The notes beneath the pieces are model-generated. The model ran no database searches. It worked only from the letters and a program-made list of their open reading frames with translations, and was not told the DNA's origin. DNA of 64,000 nucleotides from an uncultured Spirochaeta sp. (lineage in GTDB: Bacteria > Spirochaetota > Spirochaetia > DSM-27196 > Alkalispirochaetaceae): positions 1 through 64,000 of the forward strand of contig CAJWEZ010000002.1 in the NCBI GenBank assembly GCA_913030605.1, given 5' to 3'. The translations under genes and the position numbers were made by a program. Below, in pieces: positions 8,162-16,649 of the stretch (positions are counted from its first letter, which is position 1; every line of letters begins with the position of its first letter).

Positions 8162-8625
8162 CTACCGGCATTCGCTCGCCGCGATCGCCTCCCGAATCGC
8201 CGACAGCTCCACCCCGTCAACAGACAGCATATAGTCAGACTTCACCCGGAGCCAGTCGTCCGGGTAGTCGCAGATGTACGCCGTGTCGGCGTCGGTGAGC
8301 TCCCCGAGCCCGTGTAGGGGAAGATCCAGCGTCCTGAGAGCACTCTGGTGCGCCAGTAGGACGATTCGGTGTTGATGACGACAGGGATGAACGACTCGTC
8401 GGACAGAACTTGGCAACGCACGTTGAACCCGGTTCTGTCGACCCGATCCCAGACGTCCCAGTTGTCGCGGTCGTACTCATCGCCGGCGTACTCCGGCGCC
8501 ACGGTGATGTCATACACGTTGCCGGCAACCGCGATCGTGGCCGATTCCTGGGCGACGACGATCGCTGGCGACGAGGCGACGGCCAGTAGGACGGCGAGTG
8601 CGATAGCGCGGCGTTTTCGTATCAT
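8162..8625 (-). pseudogene. secreted DUF1524-type HNH nuclease remnant
   Basis: Start ATG at 8625 behind AGGAGG. A signal peptide (about residues 1-27, ending AIVVAQ) is followed by the family's N-terminal blocks: EYAGDEYDRDNWDVWDR, TGFNVRCQVLSDESF and VLSGRWIFPYTG. Past about 8320 the matching C-terminus continues in another frame (LTDADTAYICDYPDDW, LRVKSDYMLSVDGVELSAI). The central DIDHxVPL-type HNH motif, normally between these blocks, is missing. An internal deletion of roughly 70 codons with a frame change removed the catalytic core. Confidence 0.65.
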
Positions 8626-8982
8626 TTCTCCTCCTGTGTCCACGGACCGTTCGGTCGCCGGCGTGGCAACGCTGTCCCCGGGATCACCGTCGGGAATGAT
8701 ACCACGGCGAAAGCGACGATATGGGTTTCTGCGTCGCCCCGGTCAGCGTTCATACAGCAGACCAGTCGTGGGTTCCGGGATAGGCACCCGATTGCTGAGA
8801 AAGTGAACGCCTTGTTGTACGGCATAGCACATGGTCGACGCCAGACCACCGCAGCGTGGTCTTCGCCGGAGACCACCGTCCTTGGCTGGTGAAGGCAGGC
8901 AGTCTCCGGCTACGTAGGCCTTTTCTCACACGGGAGTCTGGAAGGTAAAGATCGTTCCAGCGAATGCGTGATAGCATAACTC
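8626..8982. other. 357-base non-coding gap
   Basis: No convincing gene is seen on either strand. It holds a short perfect hairpin (AGACCAC-CGCAGC-GTGGTCT, 8843-8862) with no T-run and, at its right end, a TAGCAT box (8972-8977) five bases before the ATG at 8983. Confidence 0.5.
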
Positions 8983-9366
8983 ATGCATCCGCTGAACTAC
9001 GATATCCGGCTATCGAACGACGGGTCGTACATCATCGCCGAACTCGAAGGTCTCGTTGATCACGAAAACGCGACGTGTTTCGTGCAGGACGCGCTCGACA
9101 TGGTTGTCGAAACCGGTATCGACAAAGTATTGATCGACTCCCGAAACGCTCGGAACATAGACTCGATTCCCGAGGACCTGCGCTTCTTGCGTCCGAGCAA
9201 AATGATCGACAACCCAGATTCGAAAAAGCTTGCTCGAGTTGTGCTCGTGGATGCCGAGGACAGAAGCCACGATTTCGTAATCAGGGCATTGCTCCGCAAA
9301 GGGCACAACATCGTGATTTCGCGTGACGAAAGCCGTGCGATTGGGATGCTCACCGATGGCGGTTGA
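8983..9366 (+). CDS. STAS-like small alpha/beta protein, paralogue 2 of 4
   Basis: This 127-residue product has the same plan as the gene at 4001: YIIAELEGLVDHENA, KVLIDSRNARN, RVVLVDAEDRSHDFVIRAL, KGHNIVISRDESRAIGMLT. The start is aligned with its paralogues and follows a TAGCAT box by five bases, with no ribosome binding site. It is the first of three tandem copies with gaps of 140 and 175 bases. Function unknown. Confidence 0.72.
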   Translation: MHPLNYDIRLSNDGSYIIAELEGLVDHENATCFVQDALDMVVETGIDKVLIDSRNARNIDSIPEDLRFLRPSKMIDNPDSKKLARVVLVDAEDRSHDFVIRALLRKGHNIVISRDESRAIGMLTDGG

Positions 9367-9494
9367 GCCGTTTCGTTGATGTCGGTTTCGAGCCATCGAA
9401 TGTCTGCGTTTCGTTGGTACGTTGGACCAGCTTTTGTTGGTCGACGCTCCACCGGGCGGCAGTCTTCGTTGGTTCCATCCCGCCGGATGGACGA

Positions 9495-9500
9495 TACTCT
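9495..9500 (+). promoter_or_regulatory. -10 box of leaderless STAS-like gene, copy 3
   Basis: TACTCT ends six bases before the ATG at 9507. The candidate start lacks a Shine-Dalgarno sequence. The frame is open further upstream, but this box and the paralogue alignment fix the start at 9507. Confidence 0.5.
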
Positions 9501-9506
9501 TACGTG

Positions 9507-9890
9507 ATGAAGGGGCTCAGGCATTCCTCACAAATATCTGACGACGGTCACTACATCAGAGTCGTTCTTGAGGGAATCCTGGACGAAAAATCGGCCGCGG
9601 AATCGGCTCTTGCAACGATCAAACTAATCCAGGCGACCGGCATAGACCGAGTCCTCATCGACGCACGGAAGGCGCGAAACGTTGCGTCAACGATTGCCAA
9701 CGTACGGTACGCACGACCTATTGAAACGCCGGCGGACAAAGCCTATCGAGACGCCAAACAGGTCATCATCGTCGATTGTACGGACAGGAGTCATGACATA
9801 GCCATCCGGTCGCTCCAACTGAAAGGTCACAACATTCGGATCTGTCACGACGAAGAGCATGCGATCAAAATGCTCACTGAGCCCGACTGA
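9507..9890 (+). CDS. STAS-like small alpha/beta protein, paralogue 3 of 4 (most divergent)
   Basis: This 127-residue product keeps the family blocks (HYIRVVLEGILDEKSA, RVLIDARKARN, QVIIVDCTDRSHDIAIRSL, KGHNIRICHDEEHAIKMLT) but differs most from the others. The usual acidic-His pair after the second strand becomes DEKSA, and the ISRDE turn becomes ICHDE. It lies 140 bases after paralogue 2. Divergence within a tandem set suggests separate partners or signals. Confidence 0.7.
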   Translation: MKGLRHSSQISDDGHYIRVVLEGILDEKSAAESALATIKLIQATGIDRVLIDARKARNVASTIANVRYARPIETPADKAYRDAKQVIIVDCTDRSHDIAIRSLQLKGHNIRICHDEEHAIKMLTEPD

Positions 9891-10053
9891 TCCAGGAACA
9901 AGGCGAGACCAGCGTCACGGAGAGCACGCGGTTTTGCCATCGCAAACGGCTCTAATAATCTGGAGATCAAGTCGTCCGGAGGGTTGACCGCTGCGGGAGG
10001 CGTTTCGCGTCTTGGTCCGAGGGGCAGTCTCTTGCAGCCGCGCCACGCTGTGT

Positions 10054-10059
10054 TAGCAT
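10054..10059 (+). promoter_or_regulatory. -10 box of leaderless STAS-like gene, copy 4
   Basis: TAGCAT ends six bases before the ATG at 10066. The same TAGCATA core precedes the copy at 8983. Confidence 0.5.
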
Positions 10060-10065
10060 ACTCAA

Positions 10066-10449
10066 ATGCACGGTCTACGCTACGACGTACGACTGTCCGA
10101 CGACGGGTTGTACATCATTGTTGAACTAGAAGGCGTCATCAACCACGCGAGCGCGAGGCGCTTCACCGCCGATATGGCCAAGTTGATGGTCAAAACGAGC
10201 ACCTACCGCGTACTGGTCGACGCGAGACGGGCACGAAATGGCTTGTCGGTTCGCGACAAGGTCCTGTTTGTGAGGCCGCGTAGGATGGCCGTGAATCCCT
10301 CCATGAAGATATCACTCCGTGTACTTTTGGTTGATGAGGCCGACCGAAGCCATGACCTTGTCGCCGAGGCATTGAGAATCAAGGGACACAACGTCGTGAT
10401 CTCGCGCGACGAGATTCACGCGATCGGGCTCCTAACCGGAGACGGGTAG
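10066..10449 (+). CDS. STAS-like small alpha/beta protein, paralogue 4 of 4
   Basis: This 127-residue product is closest to the copy at 4001: by eye about two-thirds of residues are identical, and the first 90 bases are nearly the same. Shared blocks are LYIIVELEG, RVLVDAR, LLVDEADRSHDL, KGHNVVISRDE and HAIGLLTG. It closes the tandem set of three. The recent duplicate pair (4001 and 10066) brackets the decayed genes, consistent with a duplicated segment in which the intervening cargo has eroded. Confidence 0.73.
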   Translation: MHGLRYDVRLSDDGLYIIVELEGVINHASARRFTADMAKLMVKTSTYRVLVDARRARNGLSVRDKVLFVRPRRMAVNPSMKISLRVLLVDEADRSHDLVAEALRIKGHNVVISRDEIHAIGLLTGDG

Positions 10450-10459
10450 GCGCGGCCGG

Positions 10460-10651
10460 TCAACGGGAATCTCCGGGGCCTGGTCCTCCTGAGGTAGCCC
10501 TCAACTCCATTACGACCTGAACAACACCATCCATGAGCTCGCGAGCTTCGTCGTCGTCATCGATGTCCCGTACCAGGTGCATCAGAGCGATCGCCGCCAT
10601 CCGGGCGTCGCGGAGTGGAAACAGGTTGTCTCCCGACTAGCGCCATTCCAT
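10460..10651 (-). pseudogene. small acidic protein gene interrupted by an amber codon
   Basis: AAGGAGG followed four bases later by ATG (10651) gives MEWR, then TAG (10637-10639). The same frame then continues SGDNLFPLRDARMAAIALMH, an acidic DIDDDDEARELM stretch and a hydrophobic helix to a stop at 10460. Without the amber codon it would be a 63-residue protein. Translation could restart at the internal ATG (10600, 46 residues). No family recognised. Confidence 0.35.
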
Positions 10652-11027
10652 AGAGCCTCCTTGGTTTCGCTATTCCGCGTGGCCGTCACCTGGATCAAAA
10701 AAGCGATCTGTAGGACCGATCTCTCCAGCATGGTGACACGCCCCCGAAAATCATTGAGACCGGAACGTGCCATAGCCCGTGAATGATCTTCTCCGATGAC
10801 CGATTGCACGGGAACAGGAGTTCGATCGGCCCCATCCCCGTCGGCAGGTACAAGGATTCCTTGCCAAAAGAACTCAAGATCTGGTCCGCCTCGCCCGGCG
10901 GGCGGATTGAAGGTTGCTAAAACAACCGCGAAAACTCTATGTATCTTGAATTGGTCATTGAGTCGACCGATAGTCATACAAGGGCCGCCGGCCATGCGAC
11001 CGGCGGCGATAGTGATCACGAGCGGAC
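10652..11027. other. 376-base gap with eroded coding-like sequence
   Basis: No gene can be supported. Minus-strand frames contain short coding-like stretches (for example 10695-10877, with ESLYLPTGMGPIELLFP) without a recognisable start or family. This looks like a decayed gene upstream of the small broken one. Confidence 0.35.
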
Positions 11028-11748
11028 TCAGGATACGGTGACGGTATTGGCGTACGCGCCGATTCTGAGCTCCGCTCCTTTTCGGGGACGGGCGCGGAGT
11101 TGCAGGGAGTACGTTCCCGGTGTCAGGTCGGGAACCTTGCAGTCAACGATGCTGCTTCCGTGCCGGCTGTAGATCGTCGCCCGGAACGCTTCATCGGACT
11201 CGTTCACAAAGAACAAGCCTTCGTCCAATGCCTCGATGTCAAACGTGAGGCGCGACCCGACGAGATGCACCAACTGCCCGGATGACGCCGAATCCCCGGC
11301 ATCTGCGTCTTCGACGTTCACGAAGGTGCTGATCCGCGGTCGTTTGGGACCCATTTGCTCCTCCACGCTGATCGACAGGCTCTCCTGAATGTCCCGGCGC
11401 ATGTCCCGGTTGGGTCGATACCGAATGATCATGCCATCGCGGCTGATCTCCGGCACCACGGGACTTCCGTTGCGGTGCCCTTTCACGTGGGCAGCGAAGG
11501 TCCCGAGCGGAGTCTCCACACTGTTGCCCTTTGCGAGATAAAACATGAGTGCCATCCTGAGACGCTCGACGGTGAGGAGCATGTCAGCCGTCACCTCCAC
11601 CCGGGTCAGTTTGTGTGACGGATGACACGAAGCGCATCCACTCTATTCCAAACGGACTCGTCTCAATCCCCGCAACGTAGAAACCGAGGTGCGGCAGGTA
11701 GCGTTCTCCGGCGCGTGGTTCCGTCGTTGGTATGCCTACGTGGTACAA
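11028..11748 (-). pseudogene. HU-like DNA-binding protein with DUF4469-type Ig C-terminus, frameshifted
   Basis: From 11600 downstream the frame encodes the second half of an IHF/HU-like domain (MLLTVERLRMALMFYLAKGN, SVETPLGTFAAHVKG) and a C-terminal Ig-like DUF4469-type domain (LFFVNESDEAFRATIYSRHG, LTPGTYSLQLRAR). The missing HU N-terminus lies just upstream in another frame (YHVGIPTTEP, ERYLPHLGFYVAGIE, IEWMRFVSSVT) from a possible TTG at 11748. Removing one base in CACACAAAC at 11607-11619 would fuse the two. The gene is therefore either inactive or affected by a sequencing error. Confidence 0.6.
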
Positions 11749-11880
11749 CCTTCCATCCCCATTCCGCGAGCGCCTCCGGCAGCTAAAACTCGTTCCTGAT
11801 TTGTGACACGTGCGTTTCTTCTCTTCGCGTTTCCGCCTCAATTGACGCCGATGAATGGCCAACGGTAGTAGGTCCGCTCG

Positions 11881-12681
11881 CTACACCGCCGTGATTTCGT
11901 CCGGCGGGTACGTCTCGCGGATAAACGCAGCGACCATCAATCGGTAGACGAACCCGATCAACGACGAGACGATCGTATATGTCGGGGTGGCGTTGGTGCT
12001 CGCAGACACCGGTAGCTCGAGCGTCGATGCCCGGAACGCGAGTATCGCAACGTACACCACCATGGTTATGTAAATCGGAGCGACGAGGGCAAACATCAAC
12101 CGCGCGTTGAGGCGGTACACTGCGACGCTCTCGCGCGTGGCGCTCCAGTAGCGATGGATCGTGGATGCGGCAAGAAACGGAGATGCGGTTAGTCGTGCGC
12201 TTCCCCACCAGACCGGGAGCACCATGAATGGGATGATCCCCAGGGAGGTCAGAGCCGGATTGGAGGCGAACACGTGTGCGCTCACGAGCGCGGGTACGAT
12301 CACTACAGGAATGACGAGAAGAATGGACGGAATGAAGCGAATGCCCGCCAACAGGCCGGTGGCGATGAAGTTGGGAAATTCCCGTAGACAGTAGCGGACG
12401 CGTTGAATGGACCACGTAGCGCGATCGGCCCCCGCGACGAGGGTAACAACCACGTACATGTCGACCGACGACCACGCAAGTGTTATCCCGATGAAAACCG
12501 CAAGAGACCACCGCCAGTCGGTCAGGAGCGCGGCGTTGTTCTTGAGGGGATGCCCCCCTCCGGTGAACACCAGCCACGAGAAGACCATCGTGAGGATGAG
12601 GGAGACGACACCAAACACGATGATGTCGAGCCTGGCTTTGGCGAGGTGGATCGTTTTTTCCGCGAGTTGTTTTAGTGTCAT
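11881..12681 (-). CDS. hypothetical multi-spanning membrane protein
   Basis: This 266-residue protein starts at MTLKQLAEKT (CAGGGG upstream). It has about six hydrophobic segments: near 21-43, 64-85, 107-135, 145-165, 195-220 and a last one near 240. No transporter or enzyme motif is visible. It is divergent from the helicase-nuclease gene and is the last gene before that defence island. Function unknown. Confidence 0.6.
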   Translation of the reverse strand: MTLKQLAEKTIHLAKARLDIIVFGVVSLILTMVFSWLVFTGGGHPLKNNAALLTDWRWSLAVFIGITLAWSSVDMYVVVTLVAGADRATWSIQRVRYCLREFPNFIATGLLAGIRFIPSILLVIPVVIVPALVSAHVFASNPALTSLGIIPFMVLPVWWGSARLTASPFLAASTIHRYWSATRESVAVYRLNARLMFALVAPIYITMVVYVAILAFRASTLELPVSASTNATPTYTIVSSLIGFVYRLMVAAFIRETYPPDEITAV

Positions 12682-12708
12682 TTGATGCCCCTGGGGTGAA
12701 ACTACCAT

Positions 12709-12894
12709 GAAGGTGGGGGTGTTTCAGGTTGATCGGTTCGCCATGTCGGCGCGGCTGTTGTAGTATGTGAGTACCTGATTGAGATAATGGCAACATATTG
12801 GTAGAATTAATAAAACAACAATCAGCTAGACAACGGTCTCATCAGATTACCATACGGACAGCCTTCCGACGCTGTGACTGCTATCCGTTGAGTC
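12709..12894. other. AT-rich divergent intergenic region
   Basis: Bases 12770-12870 are markedly AT-rich compared with both flanks (GTAGAATTAATAAAACAAC at its core). It sits between two divergently transcribed genes and probably carries the promoters of both. It also marks the left edge of the defence island. No single promoter stands out. Confidence 0.45.
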
Positions 12895-15800
12895 ATGATG
12901 ACCAGCATGTCGCGGCTGCACCATAAGGCGGACCGTTTGAGTAATCCTGATGCCCCGATGTCGGAAGCCAAAAAGTGGCTGAGCTACTATAGAACGTCTC
13001 TTTCAGACGCGGACCGAATGGGGCGTAAACGTCCCAACGAGTCGATCGTGACGACGAATCTTTACGCGGAAGAGGTCCGGGAACAGTGTTCCGAATGGTT
13101 TTCCGAACCGGGACCTGAACCACAGGAGTGGGTCCAGATCCAGGTTGCGCCGTTCCGACTGAGTCGACCGGCCCGATCGGGCAAACCTGGCAGGTCGTTT
13201 TTCGTTCCGTTCTGGATTCCGGCATTGCTTGGCTCTGACGGTACTCTGCACCCACCCGAAGGACACAACGTCCCTTACCCTTGGTTCGTCCGGGAATCGT
13301 TGGCTCCGTATGAACACCCCGGTCAGTTTCCGATTTGTGGCACGCTGGAAGGGTATGACCAGGCGATCTCTGTTCCGTATGACGTCGAGACGTGGGAAGA
13401 TCAGGTTGCCTTCGCGAACAGCGTGTTCAAGGCCGTGACCGATCAGACGATCGCCGATTTCGAGGCTGATGGGTATGTGAAATCGTTGGAATGGACGATT
13501 GAACGCGCGGAGGTCACAGGTGTCTCCAAGAGTGTCTCGAAGCTCTATGAGCAATTCGTTCCCAGCGACGTTGTCGTGCCGCCGCTTGTCCGTGCGCTCA
13601 TCGACCCGCCCGTCCTGGCCCAGAAATCAACCGATCTGCCGGAGATCGACGTATTCTTGTGCGAGGACCATCTCGGGCAGATGAGTGATGACTATCCGCT
13701 GAGCCCGTCGCAACGTGAGGCGATCTCTTCATTCGGTAGGACGAAACCGGCGGAAGTTCTGGCGATCAATGGACCTCCTGGTACCGGGAAGACGACACTC
13801 TTACGGTCGATCGTCGCGGATGGCGTGGTGCGAGGAGTCGTAGACGACAGTCGCGACGGTACGCCGTTCACGATCCTCGCCAGCTCCACCAACAATCAGG
13901 CGATCACCAACATCCTGGACAACTTCGCGAGTGCGACGTCGAGCGATCCACTCAGCAAGCGTTGGCTTCCCGTGTCTCCGTCGTATGGGATGTATTTGCC
14001 CAGCAACGCGAAATTCAAGTTGTGGAACGAATCGAGAGACGGCTATCCGGCAATCACGGTACCCAAAAAGAAACTAGAACCGGGCTCGGAGTATCCGGCA
14101 CTCGACGGGTTCGATTACGAGGCGTGGCGGCAAACGTACCTGGAACACGCACGAGTGGCACTCGCCGACGTTGGGAATACGTTTTCCGATACCAAAGTCG
14201 CGATTGCCTGGCTGGAATCAGAGATCGATAGGCTCCGGAACGGAATCTCAGACGTCGTTCGGGCGGCGAAGTCGATGGCGCCGCTTCTTGATGAGGCCAG
14301 TGCTCCCGGTGCCTCGCTCTCCGGCCTGATCGAGGGGGTCGCCGAGGCGTTGCGGCAGAGAGTTGCCGACGCGGAAACGCTCTGCGACACGACTGCGAAG
14401 CGACAAGACGCACTAAACGCGTATTTGGCCGACGAGCCGTTTCTGCTTCAGCTCTTCCGATGGATTCCAGCGGTGAGAAAACGGCGAGTCGCACGCGTCC
14501 GGGGTGCACTCGCCAATGATATCGAAAGGGATGTGTTGTTCCGACTCACCGCCATTGAGGAACTGGAACGGAAGCTCGCCGAGGACGCGCAACACGCAGA
14601 ATCTCAGCGCGACGCGGCGAGACTTGCGCGAACAGTCTTTCTGGAAGACCGGGTTCCTCTCGACACGCTGGTAGCCACCGTCGCAGACAAAGGGTGGGCG
14701 AGCCGATTCGTGGTCTCGGAGGACGATAGAGATCCGGTTCCGTGGTATCGCGGCATTGCCGATGCGCTGGATGTGACCTACCGGTACCGTCTTTTTTGTC
14801 TCTCTTCCCGCCTTCAGGAGGCGAGATGGCTGGACCGTGTGTCGGAGCGTATGGAAAGCAAATTTCGGCAATTTGGCATGGGGCGGAAGGGACGAGCATC
14901 TCTGTTCACCGAGATGGCGTATCTGACTCCCCTGTTTATCTCCACGTGCCATTCAGTTGCTCGGTTCTTGCGCGTGTCAGAAAGGCTTGAAGATTCGTCA
15001 GGGACGGCCCCTCAGTTTCGGGATGTTTACTCGGAAGAGTCATTCGATGTCGTCGTGATGGACGAAGCCGGTCAGGTGTCCCCGGAGATCGGATTGGCTC
15101 CTTTCTTTTTTGGGCGAAGGGCGATCGTTGTCGGTGATGCTGCGCAGATCGAGCCCGTGTGGAGCATCCACAGTCGGCGCATCGACGCGCAGAATCTCTC
15201 GATCAATGGGGTGGTACCGGCGAAAACGAGCGATGAAGTGCTAACCGGTCTTTCGGCCTCCGGCCGTCTATGCTCCGACGGCAGTGTGATGAAGATGGCC
15301 CAGCGAGCAACGGTGTTTGGGCAGGATCGCACGCCGAGGGGACTGATGCTGACCGAACATCGACGGTGTGTCGACGAGCTCATCGGGTTCTGCAATAGGA
15401 ACGTGTACGGCGGAAGCCTGCGTCCGATGACCGGTACTATCGAGAGTGCTCGTGCCGCCGGTCATGCGCTGAGTGATCTTCCTGCACTTGGGTACGCGCA
15501 CATTCGGGGATACTCTACGAGAAAGAACGGAAGTAGAAGGAACGTAACAGAAGCCAAGGCGGTTGCGCGTTTTTTGGAAACGTGGGGAGACCGGCTGAAG
15601 GAAGTGTATCCAAAGACGTCGATCGGAGAGATCGTCGCGGTCGTCACTCCGTTTCGTGCACAAAAAGAAGAGATAGAGGCGGCGCTCGATGAGATCGGTT
15701 TTCCTCACGATGACTTGACGGTGGGCACCGTTCACTCGCTCCAGGGCGCTGAGCGTCCCGTGGTGCTCTTCTCGCCCACCTACGGTAGCAACGACCTATC

Positions 15801-16620
15801 CAGCAGTCTATTCTTCGACAATTCGTTTAACATGCTCAACGTCGCGATATCTCGAGCGAAATACCATTTCGTCGTTATCGGTGATGTTCGCGTGTTTCGG
15901 AACACAAATCACAGACAGCCATCCGGTGCACTCGGTGCGATGCTCTTCGCCGCCCCGAGCAACGAGATCAACACGAGTTTCCACTATTCCCACGAAAATC
16001 CAGTTGACCCAGAGTCGCTGGCGCCGTTGCCGACGATTGACGGAGTTCGATTCAAGAGAATCTCTACCCTGGAGGAGCATCGTGATGTCATCCGGCGGTC
16101 TATCGCAAATGCTCGAACGCGAGTGATTATCGTCTCGCCGTTTATTTCGATTCGCGCGATTGAGTCCGATCACCTCGAGTCCCTCGTCCGGGACGCCATT
16201 GAGGAACGCGGCGTGACCGTGCGTGTGTTCACAGACGATCGCCTCGACTACCACAATGGCACGCTCAAAGACTCATCGCGAGAAGGTCGGGAATCGCTCG
16301 TACGGAGTGGTGCGGAAGTGAACATCTGCGCCGGGATTCACAATAAGGCGATTGCGATCGACGACCGGATCTTGATCGAGGGGTCGTTCAATTGGCTATC
16401 TGCAACGCGGGACCCTGGTAGCCCGCATGCCCGACGAGATGTCTCGGTGGCGGTTTTCGAACTGGTTGAGACAGTCAGGGAACCCGACGGTACTGATTCA
16501 GCGGATGTTTCATGGGGTGATGAGAAAACTACCGGGGCGGTTGTCGCGCGGAACATTGCGAGCTTGATCTCTGAGATGGAGCCGCATGTTGTTGAGAAAC
16601 TCACGGCTGATGCAGAATAG
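12895..16620 (+). CDS. SF1 (UPF1-like) helicase fused to PLD nuclease, Mokosh type II-like
   Basis: This 1241-residue protein has Walker A GPPGTGKT at 293-300, a Walker B DEAGQ motif at D723-E724 and late SF1 motifs VGTVHSLQGAERPVVLF and NVAISRAKYHFVVIGD. These are typical of COG1112/UPF1-like helicases. A coiled, charged insert (about 420-590) separates Walker A from B. The C-terminus is a PLD-family nuclease with H1149-x-K1151-x4-D1156 in IHNKAIAIDDRILIEGSFNW. This single-chain helicase-PLD layout matches MkoC of the Mokosh type II antiphage system. Start is the first of two adjacent ATGs, without a clear ribosome binding site. The gene is flanked by an IS256 remnant and an IetAS-like pair. 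Confidence 0.85.
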   Translation: MMTSMSRLHHKADRLSNPDAPMSEAKKWLSYYRTSLSDADRMGRKRPNESIVTTNLYAEEVREQCSEWFSEPGPEPQEWVQIQVAPFRLSRPARSGKPGRSFFVPFWIPALLGSDGTLHPPEGHNVPYPWFVRESLAPYEHPGQFPICGTLEGYDQAISVPYDVETWEDQVAFANSVFKAVTDQTIADFEADGYVKSLEWTIERAEVTGVSKSVSKLYEQFVPSDVVVPPLVRALIDPPVLAQKSTDLPEIDVFLCEDHLGQMSDDYPLSPSQREAISSFGRTKPAEVLAINGPPGTGKTTLLRSIVADGVVRGVVDDSRDGTPFTILASSTNNQAITNILDNFASATSSDPLSKRWLPVSPSYGMYLPSNAKFKLWNESRDGYPAITVPKKKLEPGSEYPALDGFDYEAWRQTYLEHARVALADVGNTFSDTKVAIAWLESEIDRLRNGISDVVRAAKSMAPLLDEASAPGASLSGLIEGVAEALRQRVADAETLCDTTAKRQDALNAYLADEPFLLQLFRWIPAVRKRRVARVRGALANDIERDVLFRLTAIEELERKLAEDAQHAESQRDAARLARTVFLEDRVPLDTLVATVADKGWASRFVVSEDDRDPVPWYRGIADALDVTYRYRLFCLSSRLQEARWLDRVSERMESKFRQFGMGRKGRASLFTEMAYLTPLFISTCHSVARFLRVSERLEDSSGTAPQFRDVYSEESFDVVVMDEAGQVSPEIGLAPFFFGRRAIVVGDAAQIEPVWSIHSRRIDAQNLSINGVVPAKTSDEVLTGLSASGRLCSDGSVMKMAQRATVFGQDRTPRGLMLTEHRRCVDELIGFCNRNVYGGSLRPMTGTIESARAAGHALSDLPALGYAHIRGYSTRKNGSRRNVTEAKAVARFLETWGDRLKEVYPKTSIGEIVAVVTPFRAQKEEIEAALDEIGFPHDDLTVGTVHSLQGAERPVVLFSPTYGSNDLSSSLFFDNSFNMLNVAISRAKYHFVVIGDVRVFRNTNHRQPSGALGAMLFAAPSNEINTSFHYSHENPVDPESLAPLPTIDGVRFKRISTLEEHRDVIRRSIANARTRVIIVSPFISIRAIESDHLESLVRDAIEERGVTVRVFTDDRLDYHNGTLKDSSREGRESLVRSGAEVNICAGIHNKAIAIDDRILIEGSFNWLSATRDPGSPHARRDVSVAVFELVETVREPDGTDSADVSWGDEKTTGAVVARNIASLISEMEPHVVEKLTADAE

Positions 16621-16649
16621 GTGGGGATGGGATCAGTCTCGTGTGATAG

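Noticed and set aside
8843-8862. Terminator for the genes flanking the 8.6-9.0 kb gap
   Set aside because: The hairpin is perfect but short and is followed by CTTCGCC rather than a T-run, and neither flanking gene is transcribed towards it as its end.
12895-16620. DISARM or RecBCD component instead of Mokosh type II
   Set aside because: DISARM separates helicase and PLD into different genes with a methyltransferase and DUF1998 partner, none of which is here. RecB-type nuclease motifs are absent; the nuclease is PLD type.
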